A stretch of DNA of 64,000 nt from Balanoglossus misakiensis (lineage: Eukaryota; Hemichordata). The notes under the pieces were generated by a model. It did no database searches, was not told the origin of the DNA, and saw only the letters and a program-made list of their open reading frames with translations. Every line of letters begins with the position of its first letter. Within the stretch, counting starts at the first letter, position 1. The stretch covers positions 9,610,001 through 9,674,000 of the forward strand of contig CM082585.2 of NCBI GenBank assembly GCA_040954595.2, read 5' to 3'. Of this stretch, positions 37,601 through 46,642 are shown one piece after another. The translations under genes were made by a program, and so were the position numbers.

Positions 37601-37796
37601 AGTGTGTACCGGTAGATACAATGTACAAGAGCTTTATTGTTTTTTCAGAGATTATCCAGATGACTTTGAACCTGAAGATGAAAGTGATGAATTAGCTATA
37701 GTTGATTCAGCCCAGAAGCTGTCCTTACAGGATCCGCCACAGAAAATAAAAAATAATGGCAACAAGCGAAATGCAGAAAACTCAAGTAGCATTTGA
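19646..37796 (+). CDS. PPP2R3: PP2A regulatory subunit B'' (PR70/PR72/PR130 family), PR70-type isoform
   Basis: The B'' subunit binds the PP2A scaffold and catalytic subunits and directs substrate choice in a calcium-responsive way. Exons (coding from ATG 19737): 19646-20060, 24771-24956, 25293-25396, 25615-25717, 26506-26580, 35167-35253, 35931-36087, 36385-36433, 36542-36628, 36714-36858, 37008-37157, 37452-37552, 37649-37796. The CDS is 1,716 bp, 571 residues. Residues 1-108 resemble the PPP2R3B N-terminus ([17 protein letters not shown], then a Ser/Pro-rich stretch). The core has [29 protein letters not shown] and [10 protein letters not shown], plus two EF-hand loops at about 327-338 ([12 protein letters not shown]) and 400-411 ([12 protein letters not shown]), followed by [17 protein letters not shown]. 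The C-terminal 50 residues are acidic and variable. An alternative first exon is listed separately. Confidence 0.96.
20061..24770 (+). other. First large intron of PPP2R3 (contains the alternative first exon)
   Basis: Apart from the exon at 22027-22320 and its probable promoter upstream, I see no coding sequence. Interspersed AT-rich low-complexity DNA fills the rest. Confidence 0.6.
22027..22320 (+). CDS. PPP2R3: Alternative first coding exon of PPP2R3, PR130-type N-terminus
   Basis: An open GC-rich exon from ATG 22027 ends at 22320 with donor aacag|gtatgt. It is 294 bp, phase 0, exactly compatible with the shared exon at 24771. Its 98 residues begin [20 protein letters not shown] and continue [15 protein letters not shown]. 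From memory this resembles the first residues of human PR130, the long PPP2R3A isoform (ATYRLVV.., IDRRFEQAIHYC). It ends with a Lys-rich stretch. The very long PR130-specific middle region is not seen here. The frame is open further upstream to 21709, but without similarity. Use of this exon as an alternative promoter is inference. Confidence 0.8.
25093..25137 (+). pseudogene. Decayed duplicate of PPP2R3 exon 3
   Basis: This stretch after a good acceptor (gcttttag) reads [11 protein letters not shown], paralleling the real exon at 25293 ([13 protein letters not shown]). About 30 of the first 37 bases match. Similarity stops at a small hairpin at 25137-25162, and the frame runs on with no matching donor. 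It is best read as a relic of tandem exon duplication. A functional mutually exclusive exon is less likely because the second half is missing. Confidence 0.65.
25137..25162. repeat. Small perfect hairpin (10-bp arms, AATAAA loop)
   Basis: atatcagaac - aataaa - gttctgatat, inside intron 2 of PPP2R3 and directly after the decayed exon copy. Confidence 0.8.
27461..28462 (-). CDS. Secreted acidic low-complexity protein, nested in a PPP2R3 intron
   Basis: A single coding exon of 1,002 bp, 333 residues, with a strong signal peptide ([20 protein letters not shown]). Next come a His/Pro/Gly-rich segment ([12 protein letters not shown]), Glu/Thr/Val-rich spacer, Gly-rich repeats of the form GGGTVSD / TADYVGGG, then a Glu-rich block with three tandem VEQEEEE units and a terminal EEP/TEP-rich part. 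There are no Cys residues in the mature part apart from none that I noticed forming a known domain. I do not recognise a family. The composition resembles secreted matrix, mineral-associated or mucosal acidic proteins, which is inference only. A 5' untranslated exon with a TATA box supports a real transcribed gene. It lies antisense within the intron between the PPP2R3 exons at 26506 and 35167. Confidence 0.75.
   Translation of the reverse strand: MISLQLCIGLAILVMGVTSYPALTARPGHSGVIHVVIGGPHGHAPGHEVRPDPHDYAPGRGGEHPVHEILPGHGSEHGRPVYEIITPSPEADVVQPTEGEVIVDTTERIVTEEERPVTDAEAVEEPEITESEQVAPTDKPVNESASNVTEAAEGVTEEAAATTAAAGGGGGGTVSDYFGESTAVSDHVGGGTSSDFIRSTADYVGGGTVSDNIRSTANDFWPGFSTALPTDAPPHEEEEEKSVEEEIKEEEEEEVEQEEEEVEQEEEEVEQEVEKEDEEDKPAKEATEPTDEVAEPTEAPEEEPAKDIPKIEIDIIVDFQDREYYVKDVRPLP
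27649..27711 (-). repeat. Coding minisatellite, three 21-bp units
   Basis: Three nearly identical 21-bp units encode repeated VEQEEEE heptads in the nested acidic protein. Confidence 0.9.
29161..29286 (-). other. 5' untranslated exon of the nested acidic-protein gene
   Basis: Donor cttaag|gtaagt at 29160-29159 on the minus strand pairs with an acceptor (ctgatag) ending at 28493. The intron is about 0.67 kb, placing the start ATG 31 bases into the next exon. The 5' limit is estimated from the TATA box. Confidence 0.6.
29309..29316 (-). promoter_or_regulatory. TATA box (TATTTAAA) of the nested acidic-protein gene
   Basis: TATTTAAA on the minus strand, about 30 bp before the expected start of the untranslated exon. 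TATA promoters are typical of tissue-specific secreted products. Confidence 0.6.
29683..29835 (+). repeat. Purine-rich GA tract
   Basis: About 150 bp of nearly pure A/G with gagaga and gggag runs on the plus strand. Short open frames rich in Ser/Leu here are artefacts of this composition. Confidence 0.9.
36480..36515 (+). repeat. Dispersed 'accatggtggtgaaagggttaaac' motif, intronic copy
   Basis: Located in the PPP2R3 intron after 36433. Closely similar stretches occur at about 1855-1890 and 51566-51596. All read (a)ccat-gtggtgaaagg and are preceded by similar sequence, so they look like fragments of one repeat family. Confidence 0.55.
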
Positions 37797-39899
37797 ATGG
37801 AAATGGAAGGAGCTCGATTTCAGAATTACGAATGCCCAAAGTATCAAGAAAGGAGTTATCATTTCCTGTGGCTTTGGGAGACACCAGTGATTGTGAGATT
37901 CAAATGTATTAAACCAATATGTTCCACTCTGAGATATTGTCAATTGAATGAGTGGCTATCTCATAGCAAAGGAAGTTAGGGAGTCAATTATGGCAATCTT
38001 TGGTGATAGCAGTTGCAGAAATGAGCCGAGGCCTTCTAAGTTTATGCATCTGTGCAGATATGAGAAATGAGAATGTGTGCACCATGATATTGTTTCAAGA
38101 TGAGAACTTTGCAGTCAGTCGTTTCAGAAAAAACAAACAAATTCAGTCCATTTTAAGAGACAGTGTGCAAATTTGGCCTTAGTTTATTTTCAGTGTCGTG
38201 CAAAAAATGTGTGCTTTTGTTTTTTATGTTGCTTGTCTGCCGACTGTATGCAACACAACAGTGTTTAATGACATTCCAGCTTGCTCGGTGAACTTTGTTG
38301 ATACTTTGAAGTGGATCTGGTGGAATATGGCACTCGAATCACAGTCTAGAGTGAAGAATCTGTCCCTCTCCTGCTTGTAATTTGATGTGCCAAACAAGTC
38401 TCCCTTCCACTTCCCGTCCATGTTGCTCTGGCAAGACCACTGTCAGAGAAAATGGATAAACCACATCAATGTGTGCTTTTTCTTAAAAATTGCCTTGGTA
38501 AACAGCGCCCTCAGAGTTTGAAATTGAAAATTAGGCTAATAATCAAAAGACAGTATTCACACATACTTAATGTATAGTTTAACAGCTGATGTATAGTTTA
38601 ACAGCAAAGTTTGTATTCCTATAATTAGCTTGTTTTACAAGATGAAAATTTCACAGTAGGCTTGCCAGAAAAAATAGCCAAAATATATCAGTCTTGTTTG
38701 GTCACTCAGCAGCCACCAAGCTGTTGCTTTTATTTTTACCTTGCTCTAATCTATTCTACCTAATTTATAATTTTCAATTGTAACTATAAATCACATTAAA
38801 TGTGTAAATATTTTGTTAATTTTGTTAATATTTTGTCAAGTTCTGGGTTTTCATGCATGGTTGCAGAGAGAAGCTGATTACAAATTCCTAATACTTATTT
38901 CAGCTCATGTGTTTGAAACTTTCAATTTCCATCCAGCAGGAATTGCATACATGCTTAAAAAGATGTCTGTTTAAGTATGCATTTGCACGAAAACTCAAAA
39001 CTATCAAAACTATGCAGTTGATGACAGGCCAGTGTACTATAGAAAAGATTTATCAATGTATATATATTTGTAATAGTGTTAAATATTAAAGGGGCAGCAG
39101 TTGTAACTCTTGATATTGTAAGTGTTTACGCCTGGTGTGGCAAGTATTCCCTGAAACATATTGTTATTGAAACCAGTAGTACTTGTCAACGCAGCATTGA
39201 TTTTTACCAAGAGTATTATTATCGCTGTCATCACTACTTAAAAGTCAACACGCGATGATAATGGTGAAACTGGATAGAAAATAGATCATGTACCAAAATC
39301 TGATGTTTGTATTTTGTAGCAACTGCTCACATTCGAGTGCATGTCTTCCTTCTTAAAATGTCATTTTGTCTGTTCCAGTGCATATTTTGTTTGTGTGCCG
39401 TTTCTATAGTGTTGCTGGGTAGATATAGTGCGCCCCCAACGACTGATACTGAAAATGCCTCAGAAATGACCATCTCCTAGCACGAGTTTTTGTAAAGTGA
39501 TAGTCTGCTGTAGTATGTATCCATTATTTTGGGCGAGGAAATTATTAGAAGTATTTAATTTAACTGTGTAAAAGTCTGTGAATGGCTTTACAAGCTCTGT
39601 CTTTTTTTTTAATTGAATCTGATGAAGATGCCATCGTCGTTGCTATGGTACATTAAAAGATGACAAGATTGGTCAAGTGTATGTTTGCGAACGTGTTTCT
39701 CAATTTCCATCTGTATGCTGTAAAGGGGATTCACTTGTCAGGGAGGGGGGTGGGGGGTGGGGGAAAAAAGAACACGCAACTCCAAGTCTATGTAATAAAG
39801 CCACCTTGTAAAAGCTGTATTGTGACCATAGGAAAAGATGAATACATCCACACACGTACAACAAAGATAATTTTTACAAATTCATAACTGAGCCACTGT
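37797..39899 (+). other. Probable PPP2R3 3' UTR
   Basis: No coding sequence follows the stop at 37794-37796. The first well-formed AATAAA on the plus strand that I found is at 39794-39799, which would give a long 3' UTR of about 2 kb. An ATTAAA near 39086 is an earlier alternative. The end point is inference. Confidence 0.4.
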
Positions 39900-39964
39900 T
39901 GGTCCCTGTCTACAAGTGAAGAGGTCTGTTGGTATCATGCTTTCCTGAGGCGAATAAGAAGTTC

Positions 39965-40110
39965 ATTAATACAATAAATCTTGCAATAAGACCTTCCTGT
40001 GCATGGTGGACCAAGTCATCGCAGTGGTGTCTGGGTAAACAAGATGGCGACAAAGTTTGGAGATTTTTCAATAGACTTTCCCTGGTCTCAATGCGGGCAG
40101 CCATCTTGGG
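39965..40110 (-). repeat. Dispersed repeat, copy 2 (inverted relative to copy 1)
   Basis: The reverse complement of this segment matches about 14203-14315, sharing aatctccaa, ctttgt, caccatg, aggaaggt and attgcaagatttat blocks. It sits in the short convergent gap between PPP2R3 and MSL2. Confidence 0.65.
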
Positions 40111-40677
40111 AGCCTCGTTTTCGGGTCCGGGTAAAAAGACACTGTCAGTATGCTGCCAGATTATAAATTTGGGGCTTTGAATGTTTTCATAGCTGTGTGA
40201 ATGCCTCATATATAATACAACACTAACACAACATTAAAATAGAAAACATTTGAAGACTTTTAATTCTTGTGGTGCGCTTGGTTTAGAAAATATCCAGTTG
40301 TCTCTTCACGTTGCAAAGGCATTGCCTATCTACACACAACAGCCCAGCACATTATGATGCATGATGTGGGGCTCCTCGCTGCCAAATGCACCCAGAAATT
40401 TGTTTCTCTTGTTCAGTTTGACAAATAATTTGTTCACAGGTTGTCAAAACACCCTGAATTTGATTGACATAATATAATTTTCTCGGCCAAAGGGTAACAC
40501 AAGAGGTGAACCCCCTGTAAATTATTCATATGTAAATAATAACAAATAGAAACGACCTTTACACAAACTAGCTCACTTGTCCTTTCCACTACTAAACAGT
40601 CAGAACTTCCTGTGTAAATAAAGAAATTGACTTCCTTTGACATATATAACCAACACAACCATCAAATCATTTGACAT

Positions 40678-41799
40678 TCAATCATCCGTGATATCAACCT
40701 CGGAATCACTTTCATCATCATCATCGTCTGTACTCTCGGCCTCTTTGTTTACTCTTGCTCGCTTTCTAGGGGTGCCTCCTTCTGAATACGGGTTCTGGCA
40801 CCCCCTGCACCGACACTGCGAGCAACCTTTGAACCCGACGTAGCAAGGACACCGTCTGCTGTAGCATGTATATTTCCCCGGCGAGATGTTCATATTGCCG
40901 GTTCCGCAGCGACACCCTTTCCTCTCGACCCGTTTCCCGTCGCGGGGTTTCCGACCGATTATGACTAGCTTCAAATCCTCTGGCCTATCCGGGTCTATTT
41001 CCTTGATGCTCTTTTTGCCAAGTTTGGTCTTGTTGTCAATCACAGTTTGTTGAAGTTTCCTGCCAGTCCTAGGTAGGTTCTTTTTCCTCTTGAATTTCAT
41101 TTTTGTGGAAACGCTGTTGGACAGGGAGACACTGTACGAGCTAGCCACACTGTTATTTACGGTGGCATCCGCTTCGTTCTGCACAGAGCCATCACATTCA
41201 CCCGGCGAATCCTCGTCTGCTGTCGGGTGATCAGTTCGTTTCCTGGACACCGCCGGGGTGGGTTCACTCTTCACCTCCGAGCTCGCCTCGCTGTTTATTT
41301 TCTGGGGAACGGCTGTCATGGCCGATATCGCCGTGGCCAGGTCCAGACTCGTGGACCGCGACCCGCTCGCCCTGTTGTTGACAATGGCCATACCTTCTTG
41401 CAACACTGTCAATGGGTTACTGAAGCCGCCATTAGTCGTGGCGGCTAGGTTCTTGGCAATCGGCGTGTCGGCGATGAATTCGCACAACTTCTTGAAACAG
41501 GGGAGGAGCGCGGCTACCTGCTTATTCTCCTCGAATTTCCCGTAGTCCTTGCACCAGGAACACGACGGCTTCAGCCTCTTTTTGCCGCCCAGGCAAGCCC
41601 GACAGACGTGATGTTGACATGTAGAATCGGTCGGCCCCATCGGATCGACAATCAGCCTGGCACACACACAGCAAGACAGGGCCTGGCGAAGGTACGGGAG
41701 TAAACGGTAGAGATCGGACCATGACGTGGGATCGTCGGCGTTGGCCTGCAAAACGTACCTACAAGTGGAGATATAGAGACTGGTGGCGTTCATTTTCAC
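40678..41799 (-). CDS. MSL2: E3 ubiquitin-protein ligase MSL2 (male-specific lethal 2 homologue)
   Basis: Intronless, 373 residues. MSL2 is the RING E3 ligase of the MSL histone H4K16 acetyltransferase complex and, in mammals, ubiquitylates H2B with MSL1. After an N-terminal block with RYVLQA and LLPYLRQALSCCVC, the RING finger spans about residues 43-83 (DSTCQHHVC, PSCSWCKDY). The C-terminal CXC domain spans about 294-338 (KGCRCG, RRCPCY, CRCRGCQNPY). The tail ends in a DDDDDE-type acidic run. It is much shorter than human MSL2 (577 residues, from memory); the missing part is the poorly conserved middle. The start may be the first Met or the third residue. It lies convergent to PPP2R3, as I recall for human PPP2R3A and MSL2. 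Confidence 0.94.
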   Translation of the reverse strand: MKMNATSLYISTCRYVLQANADDPTSWSDLYRLLPYLRQALSCCVCARLIVDPMGPTDSTCQHHVCRACLGGKKRLKPSCSWCKDYGKFEENKQVAALLPCFKKLCEFIADTPIAKNLAATTNGGFSNPLTVLQEGMAIVNNRASGSRSTSLDLATAISAMTAVPQKINSEASSEVKSEPTPAVSRKRTDHPTADEDSPGECDGSVQNEADATVNNSVASSYSVSLSNSVSTKMKFKRKKNLPRTGRKLQQTVIDNKTKLGKKSIKEIDPDRPEDLKLVIIGRKPRDGKRVERKGCRCGTGNMNISPGKYTCYSRRCPCYVGFKGCSQCRCRGCQNPYSEGGTPRKRARVNKEAESTDDDDDESDSEVDITDD

Positions 41800-41950
41800 G
41801 CCGGTTGCAGGCGATGACTAATAGACTGCGCGGAATCGGAGCTGTCACGACCCTAGGATTCGCCGTGCCGTACGAGACCCCTGGGAAGCGCCGAAGTGTC
41901 GCCGTTCACCGCCGCCTCCTCTGCGTTGCGAGCTTGGGCACTAAATTGAG

Positions 41951-42005
41951 TGACGTCATTTTCCCGCGATACCCACATCTCGCGGTATGTTGCAGTATCG
42001 CGAGA
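41951..42005. promoter_or_regulatory. MSL2 promoter elements: CRE (TGACGTCA) and TCTCGCGA box
   Basis: A full palindromic CRE is at 41951-41958 and a TCGCGAGA (TCTCGCGA on the minus strand) box is at 41998-42005, about 150-205 bp upstream of the MSL2 ATG. Two further CGCG-containing near-copies lie between them. Both motif types are typical of CpG-rich housekeeping promoters. Confidence 0.55.
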
Positions 42006-42234
42006 ACACCAAAGAGTGTGTCTTTATGTTGTCAAGAATAGTTGGTCCATTTATATCACTTTTATGTGGTATTGACTGATGATGTCATTTTATCAGGGTG
42101 TCAAAATATTAAGATCAATATCAGAGTCAACCAAAGCGCATTTCTTCATCGAAGAATAGGAAATATTATGTTTTATATCAACACAGATTTGTGAGTAAAA
42201 CAGCAAACACAAGTCATAATTTGAGTTGGAAAGT

Positions 42235-42240
42235 TTTATT
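42235..42240 (-). terminator. Polyadenylation signal AATAAA of PUDP-like gene A
   Basis: AATAAA on the minus strand about 290 bp past the stop codon. Confidence 0.5.
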
Positions 42241-42526
42241 TCTAAGACTACAAATGAGAGACGGTTGTAAAATAAAATGAAACATGCACAATTTCAACCT
42301 CTGTCAGTGAAAGTGAGGACAAAAAGAAATTTTAAATCCCTGACACTGATAGAATTGCACTGAAATCTTTTCAAGTCACACCTAGCATACTTCATCATGT
42401 AATGTACTGCAAAGTGCACAATCCAAAAGTTTGGATATTTGCACAGGATGTCAGAGTGCTAAGCAGAATCACACTGACAACTTTGAAAGCAAAGATTGAC
42501 GGACGACGATTAAGTTCTGATGTTTG

Positions 42527-43885
42527 CTAGCTGTTGAATGCCGGAAGTAGTTCCCACTCCTCTGGTATAAAATCCTCCATGGTGTTTAAAATTTGATGGA
42601 AACCCTCAGGATAGAAAGATTTGTCTAACTTTTTGTCTGGCAAAAAGACTGTTTTCATTCCGGCTGCAAGAGCGGACTTGACACCGTTAGGCGCGTCTTC
42701 GAACACCAATACCTGCAAAGCGACGAGAGAAAGCAGTGAAGTGGTTATAGCAAATGAGGATGTCACAAGTAGAAAAATGAAGCTGGAAAATGAATCATTA
42801 TTCCGAAGTCAAATTTGATACTTACGTTTTCTGGATTGGGTGCCCCACCATCAAATCTCTGCGCTGTCACCGTATACGCATCTGGGGCTGGTTTGCCGTG
42901 TTTGATTTCCGGATCTGATCCGCAGCAGACTATATGATGAAACAGCTCAAAGAACTCTTTGTGTTTGGATTGCGTCTTCAGATCAAACAAGTGCTTTGAT
43001 GACCCAGTCGATACAGCTATTGGAATATTATGTTGATGTAAATGTCTCACTAATCTTTCTGCGCCTATGAAAGAAAAAAAAATATTATTTGCAGTGATTA
43101 TCAAAGTGACCTGTGCACTTTACAAGAACAAGGCATCTCTGTAACCAACCCAAGCAAGTCTGAGCAACAATACTCAAGTTCTCGAGCGTGCCTAAGCCTT
43201 GCATTTTCAGGCTACTCCACTCGCCTTTTGCTTCAATACTTATGCTGTGTTACTGTACCTGGTTTTTTATCGCAAGATGGAAACCTCCTAGTCTCTTCTT
43301 CAACTGCCAGCTGCAGAAATGCCTCTGGTTCAAGCGGAAGATCCAAAGTGTCAATCAATATTTGCGCCGCTGGTATAGGTTTCATCCCCATGAGTTTGGG
43401 CTTCACCGACCAATCATACGTCTTCCCGAACTTAGCAACAATTTCAGTGTATATCGATGCATAAATAGTTTCTGTATCTGTAAGTAATACATGTAGTGCA
43501 GATATTACATGCAAGAAATGTTTGATCACGTGTTTGATTATGAACAATCAATACACAAGCACAATGTGTACAAACACTGACACTGACCAGGGCTGAGTCC
43601 AGTCTCTGTCAGTGTTTACAGCGGTGTTTTTCACGGTCTGTGGGTTCGTAGCCCTGCCAAAGGACCCACAACAAATTGTGCACGTACCCAGACCCTGTCT
43701 AAACACACCCGATCAATATTAGCACACGATCTCAGCCGATCCGAATGACTCGTGTCACTGGTTCGATGTCCGATTCCATCGACATTATTTTTTGTGATTG
43801 CAGGAATAGGTAGACGCAACTCACCTAACAGAACACCATCCATGTCAAATATGACATGCGTGATCGCACCTTTCTCTCCATTCAT
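42527..43885 (-). CDS. PUDP: Pseudouridine-5'-phosphatase-like HAD hydrolase, copy A
   Basis: Four exons: 43825-43885, 43259-43477, 42826-43064, 42527-42712; 705 bp, 234 residues (human PUDP is 228, from memory). The family dephosphorylates pseudouridine 5'-monophosphate and related sugar phosphates in the cytosol. HAD motifs are intact: motif [14 protein letters not shown] (split by intron 1), motif II AVSTGS, motif III Lys in [10 protein letters not shown] and motif [10 protein letters not shown]. It lacks a signal peptide. The downstream neighbour in the same orientation is a second copy with identical lengths for the first three exons. Confidence 0.93.
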
Positions 43886-44199
43886 TGTAGATATATAACT
43901 GGACGCTTCACAACTGGTCTGTCTTCGCCAAGGAGCAAACTTATCTGGCCTTTGTTAATTACACAGCTGATGCGAATGAGCTTTGACCCCTAAGGTTGAC
44001 CCCTGAGGTTGACCCATCTGTTGGCTGAAGAGCGCCATCGCTGTTGGAAAACAATGTGTCCCTTTGTCTTATACAGATGGCTAGTTCGAAATCCTCTCTC
44101 AATTTGGCTGTGCTGAAATTTAAATTTTTGTACAACTTTCCAACAACAACGTTAACAACAGCAACAATACCAACAACACACTTAGTTGTGTTCTACAAT
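43886..44199. other. Gap between the two PUDP-like genes
   Basis: No coding sequence seen. It must hold the promoter of copy A and the 3' end of copy B. Confidence 0.5.
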
Positions 44200-44254
44200 T
44201 TTATTGGCCAATAACAACATGAAAACTCCCAGATTACACCAAGATTGGTTTATT
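44200..44254 (-). terminator. Candidate polyadenylation signals of PUDP-like gene B
   Basis: Minus-strand AATAAA hexamers at 44249-44254 and 44200-44205, roughly 0.6 kb past the stop. The choice between them is open. Confidence 0.4.
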
Positions 44255-44817
44255 CCATAATTAAAAACAAATTAGTCTAACCCAGACCTCCATGAATAAA
44301 TTGTGAACACAATGTTGTACTCTTCATATGCATATATGATATTAGATCAACAGTCAAGTAAGAGTTAAAATAACCCCCGTCCCCAGTATAGAAAATATAG
44401 ATAAAGCTATGTTGAACAGAAAACACTTGTGCGTGAAAGTGCCAAATTATAGTGCACACAAAATGGTAGCACCTTTGGCATTGCATGACGTATTCCTTTT
44501 TTTAATAGTTCAAGTAGCGCAGTTATTGGACAATGAAAAAAATCAGACTCTTGAGATATCATCAGCTGCAGAAAACAAATCATCATACAACCAAATGGTT
44601 CACTGATTCTCATTGGTTGAACATCCATCCATATATGGTTGGAGGACACTGATTGGTTGATTGTACACTATACCTTATGGAATATGACATGAGAACAGTG
44701 GAATTGTTGAGCTATATCAGGAACTGATTGGCTGACACCTTATAGTCATTTACTCTGATAGGCTAGAGCAAAGATTTAAACTTGGATCCAGCCACTGATT
44801 CTAACAAATCTGCAAGG

Positions 44818-46189
44818 CTAGTTCTCATATGCTGGAAGACCCCAGGCTTCCGGAACAAACTCTTCCAAGGACATTACCAGTTGATGGTAGCCTTCTGGCC
44901 AATGCGACTTATCCAGGTTCGCATCCGGCATGAAAACTGTCTTCATTCCGGCGGCGAGTGATGACTGCACACCGATTGTGGCATCTTCAAACACAAGAAT
45001 CTATGAGAAAAGTGGGAAACATATCGATTAAGAATTCTTACAGTACTTTTGTGGTACATACTTATGGTCATTATATGTGACTTTCAATGAGAAAAGAAAT
45101 GGGAATAAATGAAGTCTATAAGTTCAAAATTAAATGAGGATTTACTAGTATTAAACATATTCTTTCTAGACTGACATGCCCTCACATTTTCTACATTTGG
45201 TGCACCACCATCAAATCTTTGGGCAGCCACCAAGTAGGCGTCCGGGGATGGCTTGCCGTGTTTGACATCTGGATCTGAACCGCAGCACACAATGTGATGA
45301 AAGAGATCGAACAGCTCTCTGTGTCTGGTTTGCGTCTTCAGATCAAATATGGGCTTGGCCGAGCCAGTGGACACTGCAATGGGTACACCGTGTTTATGCA
45401 GGTGCCGAACTAGTCTGTCAGCCCCTGCAGAGAAGTGAGAAAAAAACTTCAGCTGTTAATTACCGCTCATGTGATGCAGAGCTCGCAATGTACAAGTTAA
45501 GGATCATCTGAAGTCTATACCTGGCATGAGATCACAGTTTGGGAATGCATCTTTCAGCTTGCTCTCTCCCCTTTCTAATAACTCTTGTGGTTTGAGCGGG
45601 AGGTCGAACTCTTCCACCATTATCCTGGATGAATCAATGGCTTTCCTTCCCATCAGTTTTGGCTTCACTGACCAATCAAACACTTTGCCGTACTCTGCAA
45701 TGATCTCACGGTAAATATCGGTGTAGATTCTTTCTGTATCTGCGAAATGAGAGAGAGGGGCATAATAAAAGTTGACTTGTTCATAGCAATGCTGGAAAAA
45801 TGAGATTTTTGTTACTATGGTAAAAATCGTCATCCATTTCAACTGATGTGAAAATGGGCGTTTCCTCAGCAACCGACATCCATATTAAACTACATATACA
45901 AATAAGAGCGCAGGATAGATTGACTATGCAGCATTTCATTAAACAACCATATCATATTATAGGTTGATATTGATCATCTCCTATCTGCAAGGTATATCAG
46001 ATCAAATGTCAGAGGCATTTACACGTTGAATTGCAGTCAGTACAGTGTGATTCTGTCGCAATATGGTGACACGTTCGTAGAACATACGGAGCAAATGAAG
46101 TCGGACTGATGACTAAGTCCTTAATTACCTAAGAGTACACCATCCATATCAAATATAACATGCGTTATCTTGTGCAGTATTTCCACCAT
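44818..46189 (-). CDS. PUDP: Pseudouridine-5'-phosphatase-like HAD hydrolase, copy B
   Basis: Four exons: 46129-46189, 45521-45739, 45186-45424, 44818-45000; 702 bp, 233 residues. The first three exons have exactly the lengths of copy A (61, 219, 239 bp). Motifs are intact: [37 protein letters not shown]. The proteins differ mainly in the cap region (residues about 50-90) and the last 25 residues. The start is [10 protein letters not shown], with no signal peptide. It is a tandem duplicate that remains apparently functional. Its 5' end faces the PNPLA4-like gene, so the two share an intergenic promoter region. Confidence 0.93.
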
Positions 46190-46443
46190 CTTTATATTTT
46201 GGAGACAACGTCGTTCACCGGTAATTCCTATATCTCTATTCGGAACTGTGCACGTGGAATACAGTATTTACAGCGTTGTTGACCCCTGGGTGACCCAGTA
46301 ACTAACTATCAGGTGACCGCGGTCAGCTGACATAGCGACCGGCGTCTAACAATCTGCATTTCGTTTCGAGTCGCACGTTGATCAACAGTGAAATTGGCTG
46401 CTGGAATATAATCTATATCGGACGGACTCACTGTCCAGTGACC
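46190..46443 (+). other. Untranslated 5' exon of the PNPLA4-like gene and shared promoter region
   Basis: The donor gtgacc|gtaagt after 46443 and an acceptor (ttcacag) before 46598 would join a leader exon to the exon carrying the ATG at 46643. The interval also contains the promoter of PUDP copy B. The leader's 5' end is not defined. Confidence 0.5.
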
Positions 46444-46642
46444 GTAAGTATTATTTTACGACCTACAGTTTTATTTTAAGGTGTTGTCACATGTGTCACT
46501 GTACAGCTTTTATCTGACGCTGCTCTCCAAAGTTTGACATTGAAATGACATCATGCTTTCGACGACGCTTTACATATAATTGTCTGTATTTTCACAGCAG
46601 GGGACTATAAAATCGCCAATATATGATGACCCCTGACCCATC

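Noticed and set aside
41227-41545. Plus-strand frames inside MSL2
   Set aside because: Antisense shadows of the MSL2 coding exon.
43631-43824. C-terminal extension of PUDP copy A exon 1
   Set aside because: Intron read-through; splicing at 43825 to 43477 restores the LLDTE motif.
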